DNA of 64,000 nt. Origin: Whalleya microplaca (taxonomy: Eukaryota > Ascomycota > Sordariomycetes > Xylariales > Xylariaceae). A model generated the notes under the pieces. It made no database searches, was not told where the DNA came from, and saw only the letters and a program-made list of their open reading frames with translations. A program made the translations under genes and the position numbers. Of the stretch, positions 1 to 11,763 are shown piece after piece. The stretch lies in contig MU385768.1 in assembly GCA_022497155.1 (NCBI GenBank), positions 244,077 to 308,076 of the forward strand, read 5' to 3'. Numbering within the stretch: position 1 is the first letter of the stretch; each line of letters starts with the position of its first letter.

Positions 1-206
1 TGTATCCAGGACTTGGCATCAGACAAAGTGTAGGGCTTTGGAAAGGCGTTCGACAGCGTTCTAGCCACCTCGGGGTCGTTGGCTTCCAAGGCCATCGCTT
101 CGGCATCACTGTCTTCGAAAGGTCGCAGGTAGCACTTGTCAGTGACGAAGATAGCCGTTGCAGGAACAACATGGCCTGAGATTGTCTGTTTTGGGGGGTT
201 CTCCAT
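1..206 (-). CDS. GNAT-family N-acetyltransferase, N-terminal part (runs off the window)
   Basis: The first 68 codons are seen on the minus strand from an ATG at 206; the rest lies left of the window. The peptide contains a CYLRPFEDSDAEAMALEAND stretch followed by FPKPYTLSDAKSWI. This is the beta1-alpha1 start of RimJ/RimL-type GNAT domains, which transfer acetyl from acetyl-CoA to an amine. The acetyl-CoA binding loop is outside the window, so substrate and activity cannot be judged. About 20 residues precede the domain, usual for small fungal GNATs of 200-250 residues. No intron is visible in the part present. It is transcribed divergently from the Erv46-like gene, with about 790 bases between the two starts. 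Family assignment is fairly secure; specific function is unknown. Confidence 0.72.
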   Translation of the reverse strand, partial: MENPPKQTISGHVVPATAIFVTDKCYLRPFEDSDAEAMALEANDPEVARTLSNAFPKPYTLSDAKSWI

Positions 207-995
207 AACGACGACTGTACAGTCCTGTCTACTGCAAAGCTATCATTATCTATCCAGATACGGACGAAGTAAGAGAACTAACTGGAGTCGTAGTATTATA
301 CCCAAAATAGCTAATCAATATACTATGTAAGTGCCAACTAGAACAAGATTGATCCTCAATATTGGAGGTAGACTACCTATATATACACACACATACAGAG
401 AGAGATATCTATACTATAATGTTTTTACAGGGGTGAATGAGCGTAGAGTCATACCGATTGTTCCACGACGATACCTAAAAAGTGTGTGGCTTGAAGACTC
501 ACTCATACATATGTACGGGATTTGATGAGTACCTACCTATTTGAGAGCCCCTGTCATGTAAGCCGACAGTGCGAGATCTAACCTGGAAAAGATTGGGTAC
601 AGTACGCTTATGCAACTAAGAGATGGCATGACATGGTCTGTGCTCAAGCTATACTACCATTAGCCACGCGGCATCGGCCAGATCGGCCCACGAGGCTGCC
701 AAGCCCCTTAGAATTGGTCCCTGAAAGGTGAAGGTGGCCTTTCGATTGCTTCGACTTTTCCCCTTCTTTGCGCGCGCGCTTCACATTCCCTACTTTTCCT
801 ACCTAGGTAGATTTACATGTGAGCTCAATTCCTCCAATGCGGCGTCCACGGTGATTTCGCAGTCACTGCTCTTGTCCTGTTGTTCTACTTCTCTCCTTGC
901 ACCTATAGAAATCTAGGTCGAGGTCCTTTTTTGTCCTTTGCGCACGTCTAATCGAGCTTTTTGCGAGTCGTAGCTATCCGACCTTGCAACACAAC
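207..995. other. divergent intergenic region, GNAT / Erv46
   Basis: This is a shared promoter region with no convincing coding frame. Short AT-rich runs such as tatatacacacacatac lie near 370-400. A pyrimidine-rich stretch (about 740-800 and 860-900) lies upstream of the Erv46-like start, as is common for fungal promoters. The small open frames here have no recognisable protein features. Confidence 0.5.
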
Positions 996-2481
996 ATGCC
1001 TGCCAAATCCCGATTCACAAGGCTGGATGCCTTCACCAAGACCGTCGAGGATGCAAGGATACGAACTACTTCGGGTGGAATTGTCACAATCGTGTCCCTG
1101 ATTGTCGTCCTTTACCTGGCTTGGGGGGAATGGTCCGACTACAGGAGGATAATCATCCATCCCGAGCTTATTGTTGACAAGGGCAGAGGTACAGTGAACT
1201 CCAAACCCCGTTCTCGTCACCAGTCAATTCTCTTACAAGTCCATATCAGGAGAACGAATGGAGATACATATGAACATTAGCTTCCCCAGACTCCCCTGCG
1301 AACTATTGACTCTCGATGTGATGGATGTCTCTGGCGAGCAACAACATGGCGTGTTGCACGGCGTTAAGAAGGTCAGACTACAGCCCGTATCTCAAGGGAG
1401 TGGTGTCATTGATGAAACCGCCTTATCTCTGTGAGTTATTCATCGATGCTCTTCGGCTGTCCGTTCTAGCTAACCACGGCTCAGTCACGGTTCGGACCAG
1501 ACTGCGCAGCATCTGGACCCTAACTACTGCGGTGTCTGCTACGGTGCGACAGCTCCGAGCAACGCCGAGAAGCCTGGCTGCTGTAACACTTGCGACGAGG
1601 TCCGAGAAGCATACGCGCAGGCATCTTGGGCTTTCGGTAGGGGCGAAGGCGTGGAACAGTGCCAACGCGAGCACTACGCCGAGAAATTGGACGAGCAGAG
1701 ACATGAAGGCTGTCGCATCGAGGGGGCGATCCGTGTTAACAAGGTCATTGGCAACTTCCACTTCGCGCCGGGTCGGAGTTTTAGCAATGGCAACATGCAC
1801 GTTCACGATCTGAAGAATTACTGGGATAGTCCGGTGCGACACTCATTCGAGCATGAGATTCACCAGCTTCGCTTTGGACCTCAACTTCCCGAGGATATCG
1901 CACGAAAGCATGCGAAAAACAGTCCTTGGACTAACCACCACCTGAATCCGCTGGACCAAGTGAAGCAGACTACCGATGACGCCAACTTCAACTTTATGTA
2001 CTTTGTGAAAGTGGTTCCCACTGCGTACCTGTCCCTTGGCTGGTCAGATTCTAACGGATACACTGGAGCGGCGAGTGAGGATGCCGGGCTTGGGAGCCTT
2101 GGCAGCGCGTTCGATGGAAGCATGGAGACACATCAGTACTCTGTCACGAGCCATAAGCGAAGTCTAGCAGGCGGTGACGATGCGGCCGAGGGCCACCAGG
2201 AGCGAATGCACGCCAGAGGTGGTATTCCAGGAGTTTTTTTCTCTTACGTAAGCGACCACCGTGAGTCCATCATCAGACTATAGCTCCATTTACTAATAAA
2301 ATCGCAGGATATCTCTCCAATGAAGGTTATCAACCGCGAAGAGCGTGCTAAAACGTTTGCTGGTTTCCTAGCGGGTCTCTGTGCCGTAATCGGTGGTACC
2401 CTAACCGTTGCCGCAGCTGTCGATAGGGGTGTATATGAAGGGGCAACAAGGCTGAGAAAATTGCAGTCGAAAAATCTTTAG
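996..2481 (+). CDS. Erv46/ERGIC3-type COPII vesicle protein (ER-Golgi cargo receptor)
   Basis: Four exons join in frame: 996-1188, 1250-1430, 1485-2247 and 2308-2481, giving 436 residues, the normal length of the family. Erv46 forms a complex with Erv41 that cycles between ER and Golgi, returns escaped ER residents and helps sort cargo. Visible features are a short cytosolic N-terminus (SRFTRLDAFTKTVEDARI) and a first membrane segment at about residues 26-46. A long lumenal part follows, with the family's cysteine cluster (CGVCYGA, then GCCNTCDEVREAY), VIGNFHFAPGRSF and the NPLD motif. A second membrane segment (FAGFLAGLCAVIGGTLTVAA) lies near the C-terminus. The start is the ATG at 996 because the conserved MPAKSRFTRLDAFTKTVED begins there; an upstream in-frame TTG is not a likely start. 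All introns are 54-61 bases with normal donors, and the last has a TACTAAT branch site. Nothing looks broken. Confidence 0.93.
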
Positions 2482-5400
2482 AGAATCATCTCGATGTAAA
2501 TTAACGCCCGATCATGATATTCTTTATCGCTTGATCTGTGATACATTGGAAATGGAGTTACCGGCTAGTTTAGGGAACAAAGAAAACAAAGTGTCCGTCT
2601 CATTGCTCGATGCGTGCATTATTTGTGTGTCTCCTCTATTTCATGCAGCCAATGACTACTATCATCAGCTTTATAAGCGTCTAAGGGTGAGACGTTGAGG
2701 GAGAGGGGGGAAGGGTACCCACATACGTTGGCTATCTATCCACCGTGGATCGTAACCTATTTGTTATATCCTATCTAATGTAGTTGAACATGTGCACACA
2801 TGTATGTTATACATAAAGGTATGTACATATGAAATCTTAGCTTACCTACCTACATAATACGTTGGCTGGTTGGCAACCTAACTTCCCCACAAGATTGACT
2901 TTCGATGAACATCTCAGCTGTGAGACTTGAGTGGCTGAGTGGCTAGCACAGGAACCGCGGACCTAGTGGATGCCCGGGTGGTTTTAGTCAGGGGTAGGGC
3001 GGTGCCACGATCATCATGGCTTGACTCCTCGAGACCTTATCCTGACCTCATCGTTCCTGCAGACACACTTCGTGTTTGTAGCTGGTGTATGCAAGGCCCT
3101 ACCCTGCTCCTCGTTAGATTCTGAAGCAATGTAGTGTTATGTATTCAATTGTCCAGGCTCATAAGGATGAGGGTGGACAAATGAGAGGCTCATTACGGAG
3201 TAAGTAGGTACCCTTACTGCCTTATTAGATGCATGCAGGTAGGCCAGCCGCAGAAGGGTCTCGCTCTGGTAGCTTAATGTGTAGAAATAAGGTATTGATG
3301 AAGGCATGACAAGGTTTGCTTTACAGAATTGAGTGTCTTTCAGCGGTACCTACATACATGTACAGCCCTGATGGCCGCATTTGCCCCCCTCCTGGTTGGC
3401 GGTCAGCCACTTGCAGGTCCTCTATTCATAGCCGGACGTGCGGTTTCCAAGCTACATAGTTACCATATGTTTCAAACAGAGTATATCGTAGTTTATTGTG
3501 TATAGCCATTCGCTTAATTATGAACTATGAAGATAAGACCGCCGAGAGGCTTCGTGTTTTATTCGCACAAGGCCGTTGTTTCGTACGGACAGCTATGACA
3601 AGTGGTTTTACAAGTGTGTAACAACAACCAGCGGAGGTAGTACGGAGTACCATACACATACATATATAGTCCCCCTAATTATTATATAGGTAGGTACGCT
3701 ATACCTAGCCATTTTATTTAGTAGTACAGGTATAGACATGTGATCTTAAAGTAGTCGCTGAATCCTGTGTCAATGGAGGTAGCGAAAGGTTCATGTTGTC
3801 GTTAAGGTTAGCTTCTCCAGAAGTCCAGCTCATCTTAACATTGTGGGTATGACACAGACTCAGCTTTGCAAGAACATGACAGCTTTGCCATGAGAGCACA
3901 AATTCACTCTGGCACAAGTGCAAATTTTCCTTTCTTTCTGTGATACAACATAGAAGTGAGGCTCACACCATAGTACAGCAGGTGGAGGGATGGATGACAA
4001 GAACCAGACCCAAAAGGCGAGACTGCTAGCCAATGCCCCTAACCTAGAGCAGGTGGAAGACGGACAGAGCTAGAAAGGAAGGATTGAGAGCTAATTCTGG
4101 TCCACGTTTCTTGTACACTCCTGTCTCGCTGAAGTAGAGACTGCTCTGTCTATTACGACAAGCAGAGTGAACTCTTTCACATGTATTCCGTATGTGTGTT
4201 TTTGCTGCCGAATCCATTGACTACATGTATTTTATTATGCTCCCGGAGTGACGGGTGCCGCACCTGGCCTCTGCAGGTGGCCGGCGTTCGAAGGGTACTT
4301 ATTACATACTTAAGGTACAAGTGCTCTCATCCCTGCTCCACCGGCCTCAAATTTGGACAGCTCCTTTTATTAAGGTACGCAGTATGTAATCTGCACGTGT
4401 ATAAGTAGGAAGGGCTTATCCAAACCAGCACGGGAATGGCGTCACGGCGCAATTACCTATTGTTGACGACTTGTTATTATTATTAATCGGTTCTACTACC
4501 GTATATATGTAAATATGTGAGGATCTCGGGGGAAGCAAAAAACTAACTACATACATGGTCCTACTTATAATTACGTGGTACATATATACATATGTAGGAG
4601 ATGCGCGACCCCTGAAAGGCATCCGAGAGCTGGACAGTGGAGAGGAAGATTGTATACATGTGTGGGCAAGTACATGTACTTGCATATGTGCAGCACAATG
4701 GATGCACGGCACAGGTAGATGGACCAGAGATAGGCCCGTACTCGTATGTACTGCAGCGCCAAGAAACCCGGCTGATCTTAATACATGTAGCCTGTATGTA
4801 GGTCGGGGCCAGCCTGCCACAGCGGCCAGCGGCCATTCAACAGTACCTACATAGATACGGATTAGGTCAGAGAGATGATGCGAACAGGGTCGATTGATAG
4901 TTCAGGGTCGATTGTTTCTTTTCCTCCACACCACATACGGCAATACATACATACTACCCTCTCTACCTACAACACCTACATACACACAACATACCACACC
5001 GTACACATGATCCTCCGCCCTTCTTCACCCTGTTGAGGTTTGGTCCGGTCCTCCTTTGGTGATCCAGTCATCGTCCACTCTCTTCCTACTCTTTTTTTTT
5101 CTTTTCTTTCATGTTTCTCTTCTCTATTATGCAAGCCTGCCAATTCGTTACACCAGTCAAACTACACGGTTTACTTAGTCCCTAAGGAGGCACCTTGTTC
5201 AATTGTCCGCCAAACCCCCTTTCTGTCACAGTCACCGTCGCCGTCGCCGTCGCCATCGAAAGTGTAGCATCATCCTACAGCATCCTACAGCATCCTTTGT
5301 CATTATCGCCAAACCCTAATGTTCGCCATCAATTAAATGCCACAATTCTCGACACACCACCAGACCCTGCAGTTTAGTGCCCAGATAATTCCGATAATTC

Positions 5401-5777
5401 ATCCTCGTCCTGCCAAGCGACCAAGCGACCAAGCGACCCAGCAACCAAGCAACCAAGCGACCGACAGCGATCCAGTGTGTCTGTCGCATTCCAGCTTTTT
5501 CCAGCTTGAGAACCTCCCACAATCCGATTTTTATCTTTCATGCGCCCACCGCCCACCAGGTCATCAATCACGACCCTCGACCTTTTCCCGATTCGCGAGC
5601 CCACACAGCTTCGCCGTCGAATGACTTGTCCCGCCACCTCTCCTACTACTACAACTTCGAGCCACCTACTCTGGTCGCGTGTCACCCAGTGACCACATCA
5701 TAACGGCACCTATCCAATCCATATTTGAGGTCCATCTGTAGACGATCGCGAATCATCATAGTGTCTGTCGCTCTACC
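2482..5777. other. 3.3-kb gene-free region with simple repeats; includes 5' leader of the Sel1-repeat gene
   Basis: No frame in this stretch shows recognisable protein features; the open frames on both strands near 4.4-4.85 kb overlap one another and look accidental. It holds many TACATACATA/GTACATGTA-type short repeats (about 2,790-2,850, 3,650-3,700, 4,780-4,990). A long pyrimidine-rich leader leads into the next gene (about 5,040-5,270). Three short direct-repeat runs lie in that leader: CCGTCG units near 5,235-5,256, CAGCATCCTA units near 5,269-5,297 and CCAAGCGA units near 5,417-5,465. Confidence 0.55.
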
Positions 5778-8107
5778 ATGACGAACAGGCCCAATTTCAT
5801 CGAGCTGAGGGCCGACTCCTCGAGCTCGGTCACCTCCAGTACTTCTCGTCCTCTCAGATCACCACGTTTGCACGTCGCAGGGGAGGTTCCTCCCACCCTA
5901 TCTCCTCTTGATGCCTTCGCCGCCCAGAGCCGCTTGCTTGCCAAGCAGCTTCAGGAGAGCGCCAAAGCTGGGAATCGCCTGAGTCGCCTGCCGCCCCTGA
6001 CCACGGAAAGCCCTCTGATTGTCCAAGGCCGCTCTGAGTACTTCCGCTCATTGTCTTATGACAACTCCGAGGATCAGTCGGTCTCTCCACAGCAACATAC
6101 CGGCCTTGGCCTGTCCACTGAGGTCGAATCGCCGTCGGATCGACCTGTCTCCATGCATCCGCGCATGAGTCGCATTCCTCCCACGCCCGATCAGTCAATC
6201 CCTCTACCTCCAAACCCGTTCATCGAAGGCTCACGCGGCCGGCCACTTGAGAAATTAGATGAGGATAGTGGACTATACGGTGCCCGCAGGGAGCAATCGC
6301 CTACCGACCTCGACAGCGTGACCGAGAGGGCAGCTGAACCCAAACCGGCCCCGGCCGAGCGAGATCCAAATCCTACGGGGGCCTCGCCTAACCGTGGTCG
6401 CGTTCCGCCGTCACCAGATAAGCTCACCAAAACAGTCTCGCACGAATCTGTCGGCTTGTTTCCTCCCAGGGCTATATTCCCCAAGCGTTCCTCGAGTATC
6501 ATGTCAGCGCCTCCGGAGTCTAACAATGACGAGACTTTAGGCGCATCGTTCCACTCGCAACCGGCCCGAAAGCTCTCTTCGAGCAGCGCATTCTCTGGGC
6601 CAGTTCTTGCGTCTCCGGTTGCGCACTATCAGAGGTCTCCCTCTATCAGCTCCGAGGCCTCTGCGCCATTACCGCGACCCTCTTTCAACTTCTCCCGGCC
6701 CATGAGTCGATCGGGAACACCAGGACTAGATGTGCCCTCTCGGCAGGCTTCCTCGGACAGCCAACCGTCCTTTGTCCTGGCCGACGACACGGCTCAGACG
6801 CCGATAAGTATGCACAGCGAATCTTTCTTGGAGAATAGTTCGATCGACGAGGGAAGAGGTGCTCCTTCGTATATCTACTCCAAGTACTCGTTGCCGCGAG
6901 GAAAATTATTGCAGCGCGACTCGATCATCTTCCGGGAAAACGACCCATCGTCCTCCTTCGTCTGGGAGCAGCCAATGGTGCCCCCAAGCAATGTGCAGAC
7001 ATTCCCAAGAGGCGGCCAAGCACCACCTTCGCCGCCTAGCCGACCTACAAGCTCCTCGTCACGACTTCAGGACGGTCAACCGACGGCTGATTCTCTCTTG
7101 GCGCGTCCATCAATGGAGCGAAGCAAACTTTCCAATGAGATGTCCATAGATGGGGGCCAGCCATCGCCTGACCCAAGTCGCCCCTCGACGGGTGGGAGCA
7201 GGCCGTCAGAGGACGTGCCTAGGGGGCGAACTCTTACGTCTCCGCTTCATGACCAAGCTCGAGGGCGGACACCGATGTCGGTGTCCACAAGTGATTCGGC
7301 CAGTACCGTCAAGCCGCCAAGGTCGCAGCATTCCCATGCGCCCACTGCTGCTGAGATGAGCGCAGAAGAGCATCTAGCCAAGGGCATCAAGTGCCACGAA
7401 GAAGGGTCCGTGAAGGAGTCCACCTATCATCTACGCCTGGCTGCGCGCGGCGGTGACCCGACAGGGATGCTATTGTACGCTCTAGCTTGCCGTCACGGAT
7501 GGGGCATGCGACCAAATCAACAAGAGGGCGTTGAATGGTTACGAAAAGCTGCCAACGTCGTCAGCGCCGAGATTGCGGAGGATGAAGACCAGGCTAAGGA
7601 AGGCAAAAATGTGGATTTCATGGATCGGAAGACTCGTAAGGCTCAATTCGCATTGAGCATTTATGAGTTAGGAGTCAGTCATATGAACGGCTGGGGAATT
7701 GAGCAGGATAAGGCGCTTGCGCTGCGGTGCTTTGAGATCGCCGGGAGTAAGTCATCTTCTTCGAGATATCCGAAAATATCCGAAAATATCCTAACAGAAT
7801 TACAGGCTGGGGTGATGTCGATGCCCTTGCTGAGGCTGGGTTCTGCTATGCTCAGGGCGTCGGTTGCAAGAAGGACCTCAAAAAGAGTGCCAAGTTTTAC
7901 CGCATGGCTGAGGCTAAAGGCATGAGCATGCCAGGGAACAGCTGGTGAGTTGTCAGCACGAGAGATCCACAAGGTCTGAGCTTTACTAACGGCCTCGCTC
8001 GTAGGATACATAAGCCAAAATATAGTGACGATGCCAGCAGTCCCAAATCGAAGAAGCCTAGAAGCAAGTCGAGAAGTAGGGGAATATTCCACCACAGAAA
8101 GGCTTAG
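5778..8107 (+). CDS. Sel1-repeat protein, Nif1/Dsf2-like
   Basis: Exons 5778-7746, 7806-7944 and 8005-8107 join in frame to give 736 residues. The first ~520 residues are low-complexity, rich in Ser, Pro and Arg, with many SP/TP and RxxS sites, so probably disordered and phosphorylated. From about residue 530 Sel1-type alpha/alpha repeats follow (LAKGIKCHEEGSVKESTYHL, ALACRHGWGMRPNQQEGVEW, LGVSHMNGWGIEQDKALALR, GFCYAQGVGCKKDLKKSAKF). The tail is basic, KSKKPRSKSRSRG. The layout of a long disordered N-terminus plus C-terminal Sel1 repeats matches fungal proteins annotated as Nif1 (inhibitor of the Nim1 kinase in S. pombe) and budding-yeast Dsf2. That functional link is inference from architecture. 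The ATG at 5778 has a good context (CTCTACCATGA). Sel1 repeats usually act as protein-binding scaffolds. Confidence 0.88.
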
Positions 8108-8913
8108 CGGCTTAGAAGACAAACCAAGTGCGTTTGCACGATAACGACTTGTATTATTTCCACAAAAAAAAACTTTACGGCGTTTGGTGGGTGGGAACAT
8201 CTATCCAGCAAAAGCAGCATATTCTAGCATAACGATTGGGGGCCGGGGCCGGGGCCGGGGCCGTATTCATCGTTCGCATCAGCCATACCATGCACAATAA
8301 CCCCCTATATGAGAAATACCCCGAGGAAGTGCATGCCTCGTGCCGGAGTGGTTCGGGATTGGGAAGAACAAAACACGGGGTGCCGTCTATAATTGGAATG
8401 TCTGTGTATATGAAGAGCACTCCGGAAGACGAGCAAGCTTATAGACTACGTATATGCGTTGTATATAACTGCATACTCTGAGGCACGGGGATATAGGGCC
8501 ACCGATGGTGGTTGGTAGAGGTTAGCAGAGGAGACGGCTGTACTACATGTACTTCAGAGAAAAGGTCGCGAGTTCATATCAATAGGTCGACGGGTATGTG
8601 ACCTACCCTGGGGCCAAGTCAATATTGGGTAACTTCCAGTCCTGGTTTTCCAAGGACCTGTTAACATTAATCGGCGTGCTACCGAGATTGGGGCTGTCGA
8701 CTCGACCTTGGTGACTATCTATGAAACCAGGCTCCACTTTCGGGGTGTATATAGTAACACAGGTTCAACGACAAACCGCTCACCATATATAGAACTAGTT
8801 CGAAGACATTTAGTCCATATAATTTATCCATATGAGATGGAAATACGGTTATCTTCTAGATGTGTTGCTGTCCTGATCGAGATTACATTTACATGCGCAG
8901 GGAATACAGCTCG
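8108..8913. other. convergent intergenic region between the Sel1-repeat and threonine aldolase genes
   Basis: Both neighbouring genes end here, so it holds two 3' UTRs. No coding frame is convincing. The only structured item is the G-run cluster listed separately. An A-run (cacaaaaaaaaac, about 8,160-8,172) lies about 55 bases after the Sel1 stop. Confidence 0.5.
8238..8262 (+). repeat. GGGGCC repeat, potential G-quadruplex
   Basis: Four G-runs (5,4,4,4) are separated each by CC, a perfect intramolecular quadruplex pattern on the plus strand, about 130 bases downstream of the Sel1-repeat stop codon. In the Sel1 mRNA it would lie in, or just beyond, the 3' UTR; in the opposite transcript it would be a C-run. 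Confidence 0.8.
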
Positions 8914-10470
8914 CTACCTCTTTGAAGAGCCACTATCATAAAGCCCGGACACCCCACGACTCTTACCTTCACTGCCGCTACCTTTCTCCTCAGCAACTTT
9001 TTCAAAAATACCAGTGAGTCTCTGTAGAGCTTCCTCGCCAATCTGGTAGTGCGTGATGAGACGGTTACCCATAAGCTTCAAACCGGCCTGGCGACCCAGC
9101 TCCTCGAATCTAGAACCGCTACAGTTGAACGATTCTAAATCCAGCCAGCACATGTTGGTCTCCACGGGGTATTCCATCCTACCCCCTAAATCCGTCCAGA
9201 GCTTCTCAACACGCTTAGCGGTGGCATGCGTAGCTTTCAAGAGCCCGCCTTCTCCGTTCGGCCCCTTCCCAAAAGTCACATCGACGGCGACTCTAGCCGC
9301 GGCCGTGACCACGCCAGATTGTCGCAGCCCACCTCCGATCGATTTACGCACCCATCTCCCATGCTTGATGACGGGCTTGGTGCCAACCACCATGCTTCCA
9401 ATGGGAGCACCGAGTCCCTTGGAGAAGCAAAGGGATACGGTATCAAAGCATTCGCAGAAATCCTGCAGCGAACCGGCACCAGCGGCCGCTACCTCCCAGA
9501 GTCTTGCGCCGTCGCAGCTAATGCGGATGATGATCAGTCGAGAAATCACTCATTTCAGGGTGTGGCCCCAGTAACAGACGGGGAAGAACAAACCCAGTGG
9601 ATAGGGAACAAGGAGCTAGGGGAAACCTACTGCATAAGGACACCGTTCTCGCGTGCAAACCTGGAGATCCGTCTGACCTCCTCCAACGGCATGATCAAGC
9701 CGCCCAGCGAGTTCTCGAGGCTGATCACACGCGTCGGGCAGCTGTGGACGTTGTCGTCGAGCACGGCATTCGATTGTACGTCCTCTAGTGTCAAGTATAC
9801 CCCGTTACGGGGTACTACGACTTGGACCATGGCCCCGGATAGCGACGAGACACTGGACTCTGGTCAGCCCAGACGACATCCAAGAATGAGGAAATAGAGG
9901 CAAGAGATTGCCGATTTGAAAGCATTTACCCCCCAGCTTCGTGTTTGACGATATGTGAGCGATGGTCGCACTAAGGAAGCCTAGGTCAGTAACTGTTTTA
10001 TCGAGGGGGTGTCTAGGCACATTCGGAGGCAGGCGAAGAGTTCTAAGACCGGCTTCCAGCAATTATCCCAGCCGGGGGATGATTAAAAGATGAACTTTCG
10101 AGGCTACCTACCAGCACAGAATGAGGCGGCTGTTTGAGCAAAGATCGCAATGCTATTTGGTTGCCCATGGTGCCCGAGAGCACAAACAGTCCAGCCTCTT
10201 TGCCTGCTAACGCAGCGACATGGGCCTCCAAGTCAATGGTCGTCGGATCCTCCTCGAATACATCGTCCAGCAGTGTAGTCGTTTGGATAGCAGCCAACAT
10301 GGCCCGAGTTGGCGTAGTCATAGTGTCACCTTATGATTCAAGTTAGGCAGAGTTCCGTCTCGGAGCGTTGACGGCGACAACAGATAAAACCCACTTCTAA
10401 AGTCGAAGGCGGCGGCGCCCTCGTGGCCAAGCCAGCTGCTTGCCTGAGTCGATCCGTTCGTTTGCGCCAT
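8914..10470 (-). CDS. threonine aldolase (PLP-dependent, low-specificity/allo-threonine type)
   Basis: Five minus-strand exons (10470-10395, 10329-10112, 9970-9930, 9852-9631, 9517-8914) join in frame to 386 residues, the usual length. The enzyme cleaves threonine/allo-threonine to glycine and acetaldehyde in the cytosol. Landmarks in order are FDFRSDTMTTPT at the N-terminus (split by intron 1), GKEAGLFVLSGTMGNQIALR, CDHRSHIVKHEAGG (the tiny 41-base exon 3), PTRVISLENSLGG, HCDGARLWE and SLCFSKGLGAPIGS. The last contains the PLP-binding lysine (about residue 219). Each junction was chosen because it restores one of these conserved blocks. The chosen ATG gives MAQTNGST; an in-frame upstream ATG at 10653 would add 61 basic residues (see findings). 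The C-terminus after EEKGSGSEG is unusual and could instead be spliced, since GTAAGAG follows there. Confidence 0.92.
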
Positions 10471-11763
10471 GGCGGACGGCATGCTTGATGAGATCTGGAT
10501 AGTTCGTGCGTGGCTGCTTGGAAGCGATGGTGGGATATTCGATCGCCGATATCGCCATGCGGGGCGGCATGTTCGCACAACTTGGTCAAGTAGAATTGAC
10601 CTCCTCGCCACACTAGACAGATTGGAGCACAGCAGGTTCATGTTATTTGACATATATGGATTTACGACCTAGGACGGTATATACATAACTATGTGAGGGA
10701 AGATTTCCTAAAGTGGAGATTACTAGCTCAAAACTATACTAAGTGATAGATAATATTTTTAGTCGAATCATAAATATTATAATAATTTCAACTACGTTTT
10801 GAAATTTGCGATTAGATTGATTTAATATATTATATTAGTTGCTAAACCTGTTAATTTAAAGTCCATATATTATATTCGGTGGTGACAAGATACCGATGAT
10901 ATTATAACATAAACTTGTCTCCTTATGTCTGTTGTTTGAAAGTAATTATTAGAGCTTGTCGACTCTTTCTCCTCATCATACATGTTTGTCCTTTGTGTGC
11001 TCTTCTCTGGACTTCGTTATCTTGAGGTTAGACCAGTAAGGCATTCTTAAGCGTTTCGAGGCATAGAAGGGCACATCTGCGAATGCTACCTAAGCTCTGC
11101 CGGTCGACTGGGTAAACAGTACCAACCTCTACACCAAAATCCCGGTAGAGCTGACGCCTCGGAGCTGATCTGCGCTACCCGTGGCTGGGTCACAATAGGC
11201 AGCAATTGATGTAGGCCCGATTATCGCTCTCCTGACAGGTCCCATCCTCGAGATGGTTATTCAGAATATTTCCACTTCCAATACAACACCAGTCCGTCCG
11301 CCATTTACGGTGATTAGTCTGTCCTTCCACTGTACGTGGTAGGAATGTGCGGGGTGATGCTGATATATATAGATAAGGATTCGTCCTGAAGAAACTAGGC
11401 GTTTGGTTAAGCTCAATATATACTAGGATCCCTGTTACTCCAATCTGGCAATCCCCCCTGAGGCCTAGCATGATGCAAGATATCGGGAACTACTACTGGA
11501 GCTTGAAATAAGCACATAACTCTACTAGGTAAGCTTGCTTTATATTCACTTGGATCCCCTGATATCCCCAAACTTTAAGGGCTTACAATGACTCGATTTT
11601 AGGTACCTGAGCAAACAATGATGCCTACCACATTTGGTCACCCTCGTGTTACATTTGCGTGTATGGTCAACATTCCTCAGGACTGATATTCAATCAATTA
11701 GACGCGTTTTTCCCCTTCTTTCCGTTTTCTATTTTTTCGCATTTCAGACGAGACTATGCCAGC
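10471..11763. other. divergent intergenic region, threonine aldolase / GT17 gene
   Basis: No gene is seen. Positions 10,690-10,930 are markedly AT-rich (for example TAATATATTATATTAG) compared with the flanks. A TATATATAGATAAGG stretch lies near 11,362-11,376. A pyrimidine-rich run at about 11,705-11,745 lies just upstream of the GT17 start. Confidence 0.5.

Noticed and set aside
2930..3030. Possible tRNA-like stretch (GAGTGGCTGAGTGGCTAGCAC...)
   Set aside because: GTGGCTGAGTGG suggests a tRNA-Ser/Leu D-arm, but no T-loop GGTTCGAATCC or closing acceptor stem follows at the right distance.
4416..4854. Overlapping open frames of 90-134 codons on both strands
   Set aside because: They all cover the same TACATGTA-rich simple sequence, have no conserved features, and low-complexity DNA explains their openness.
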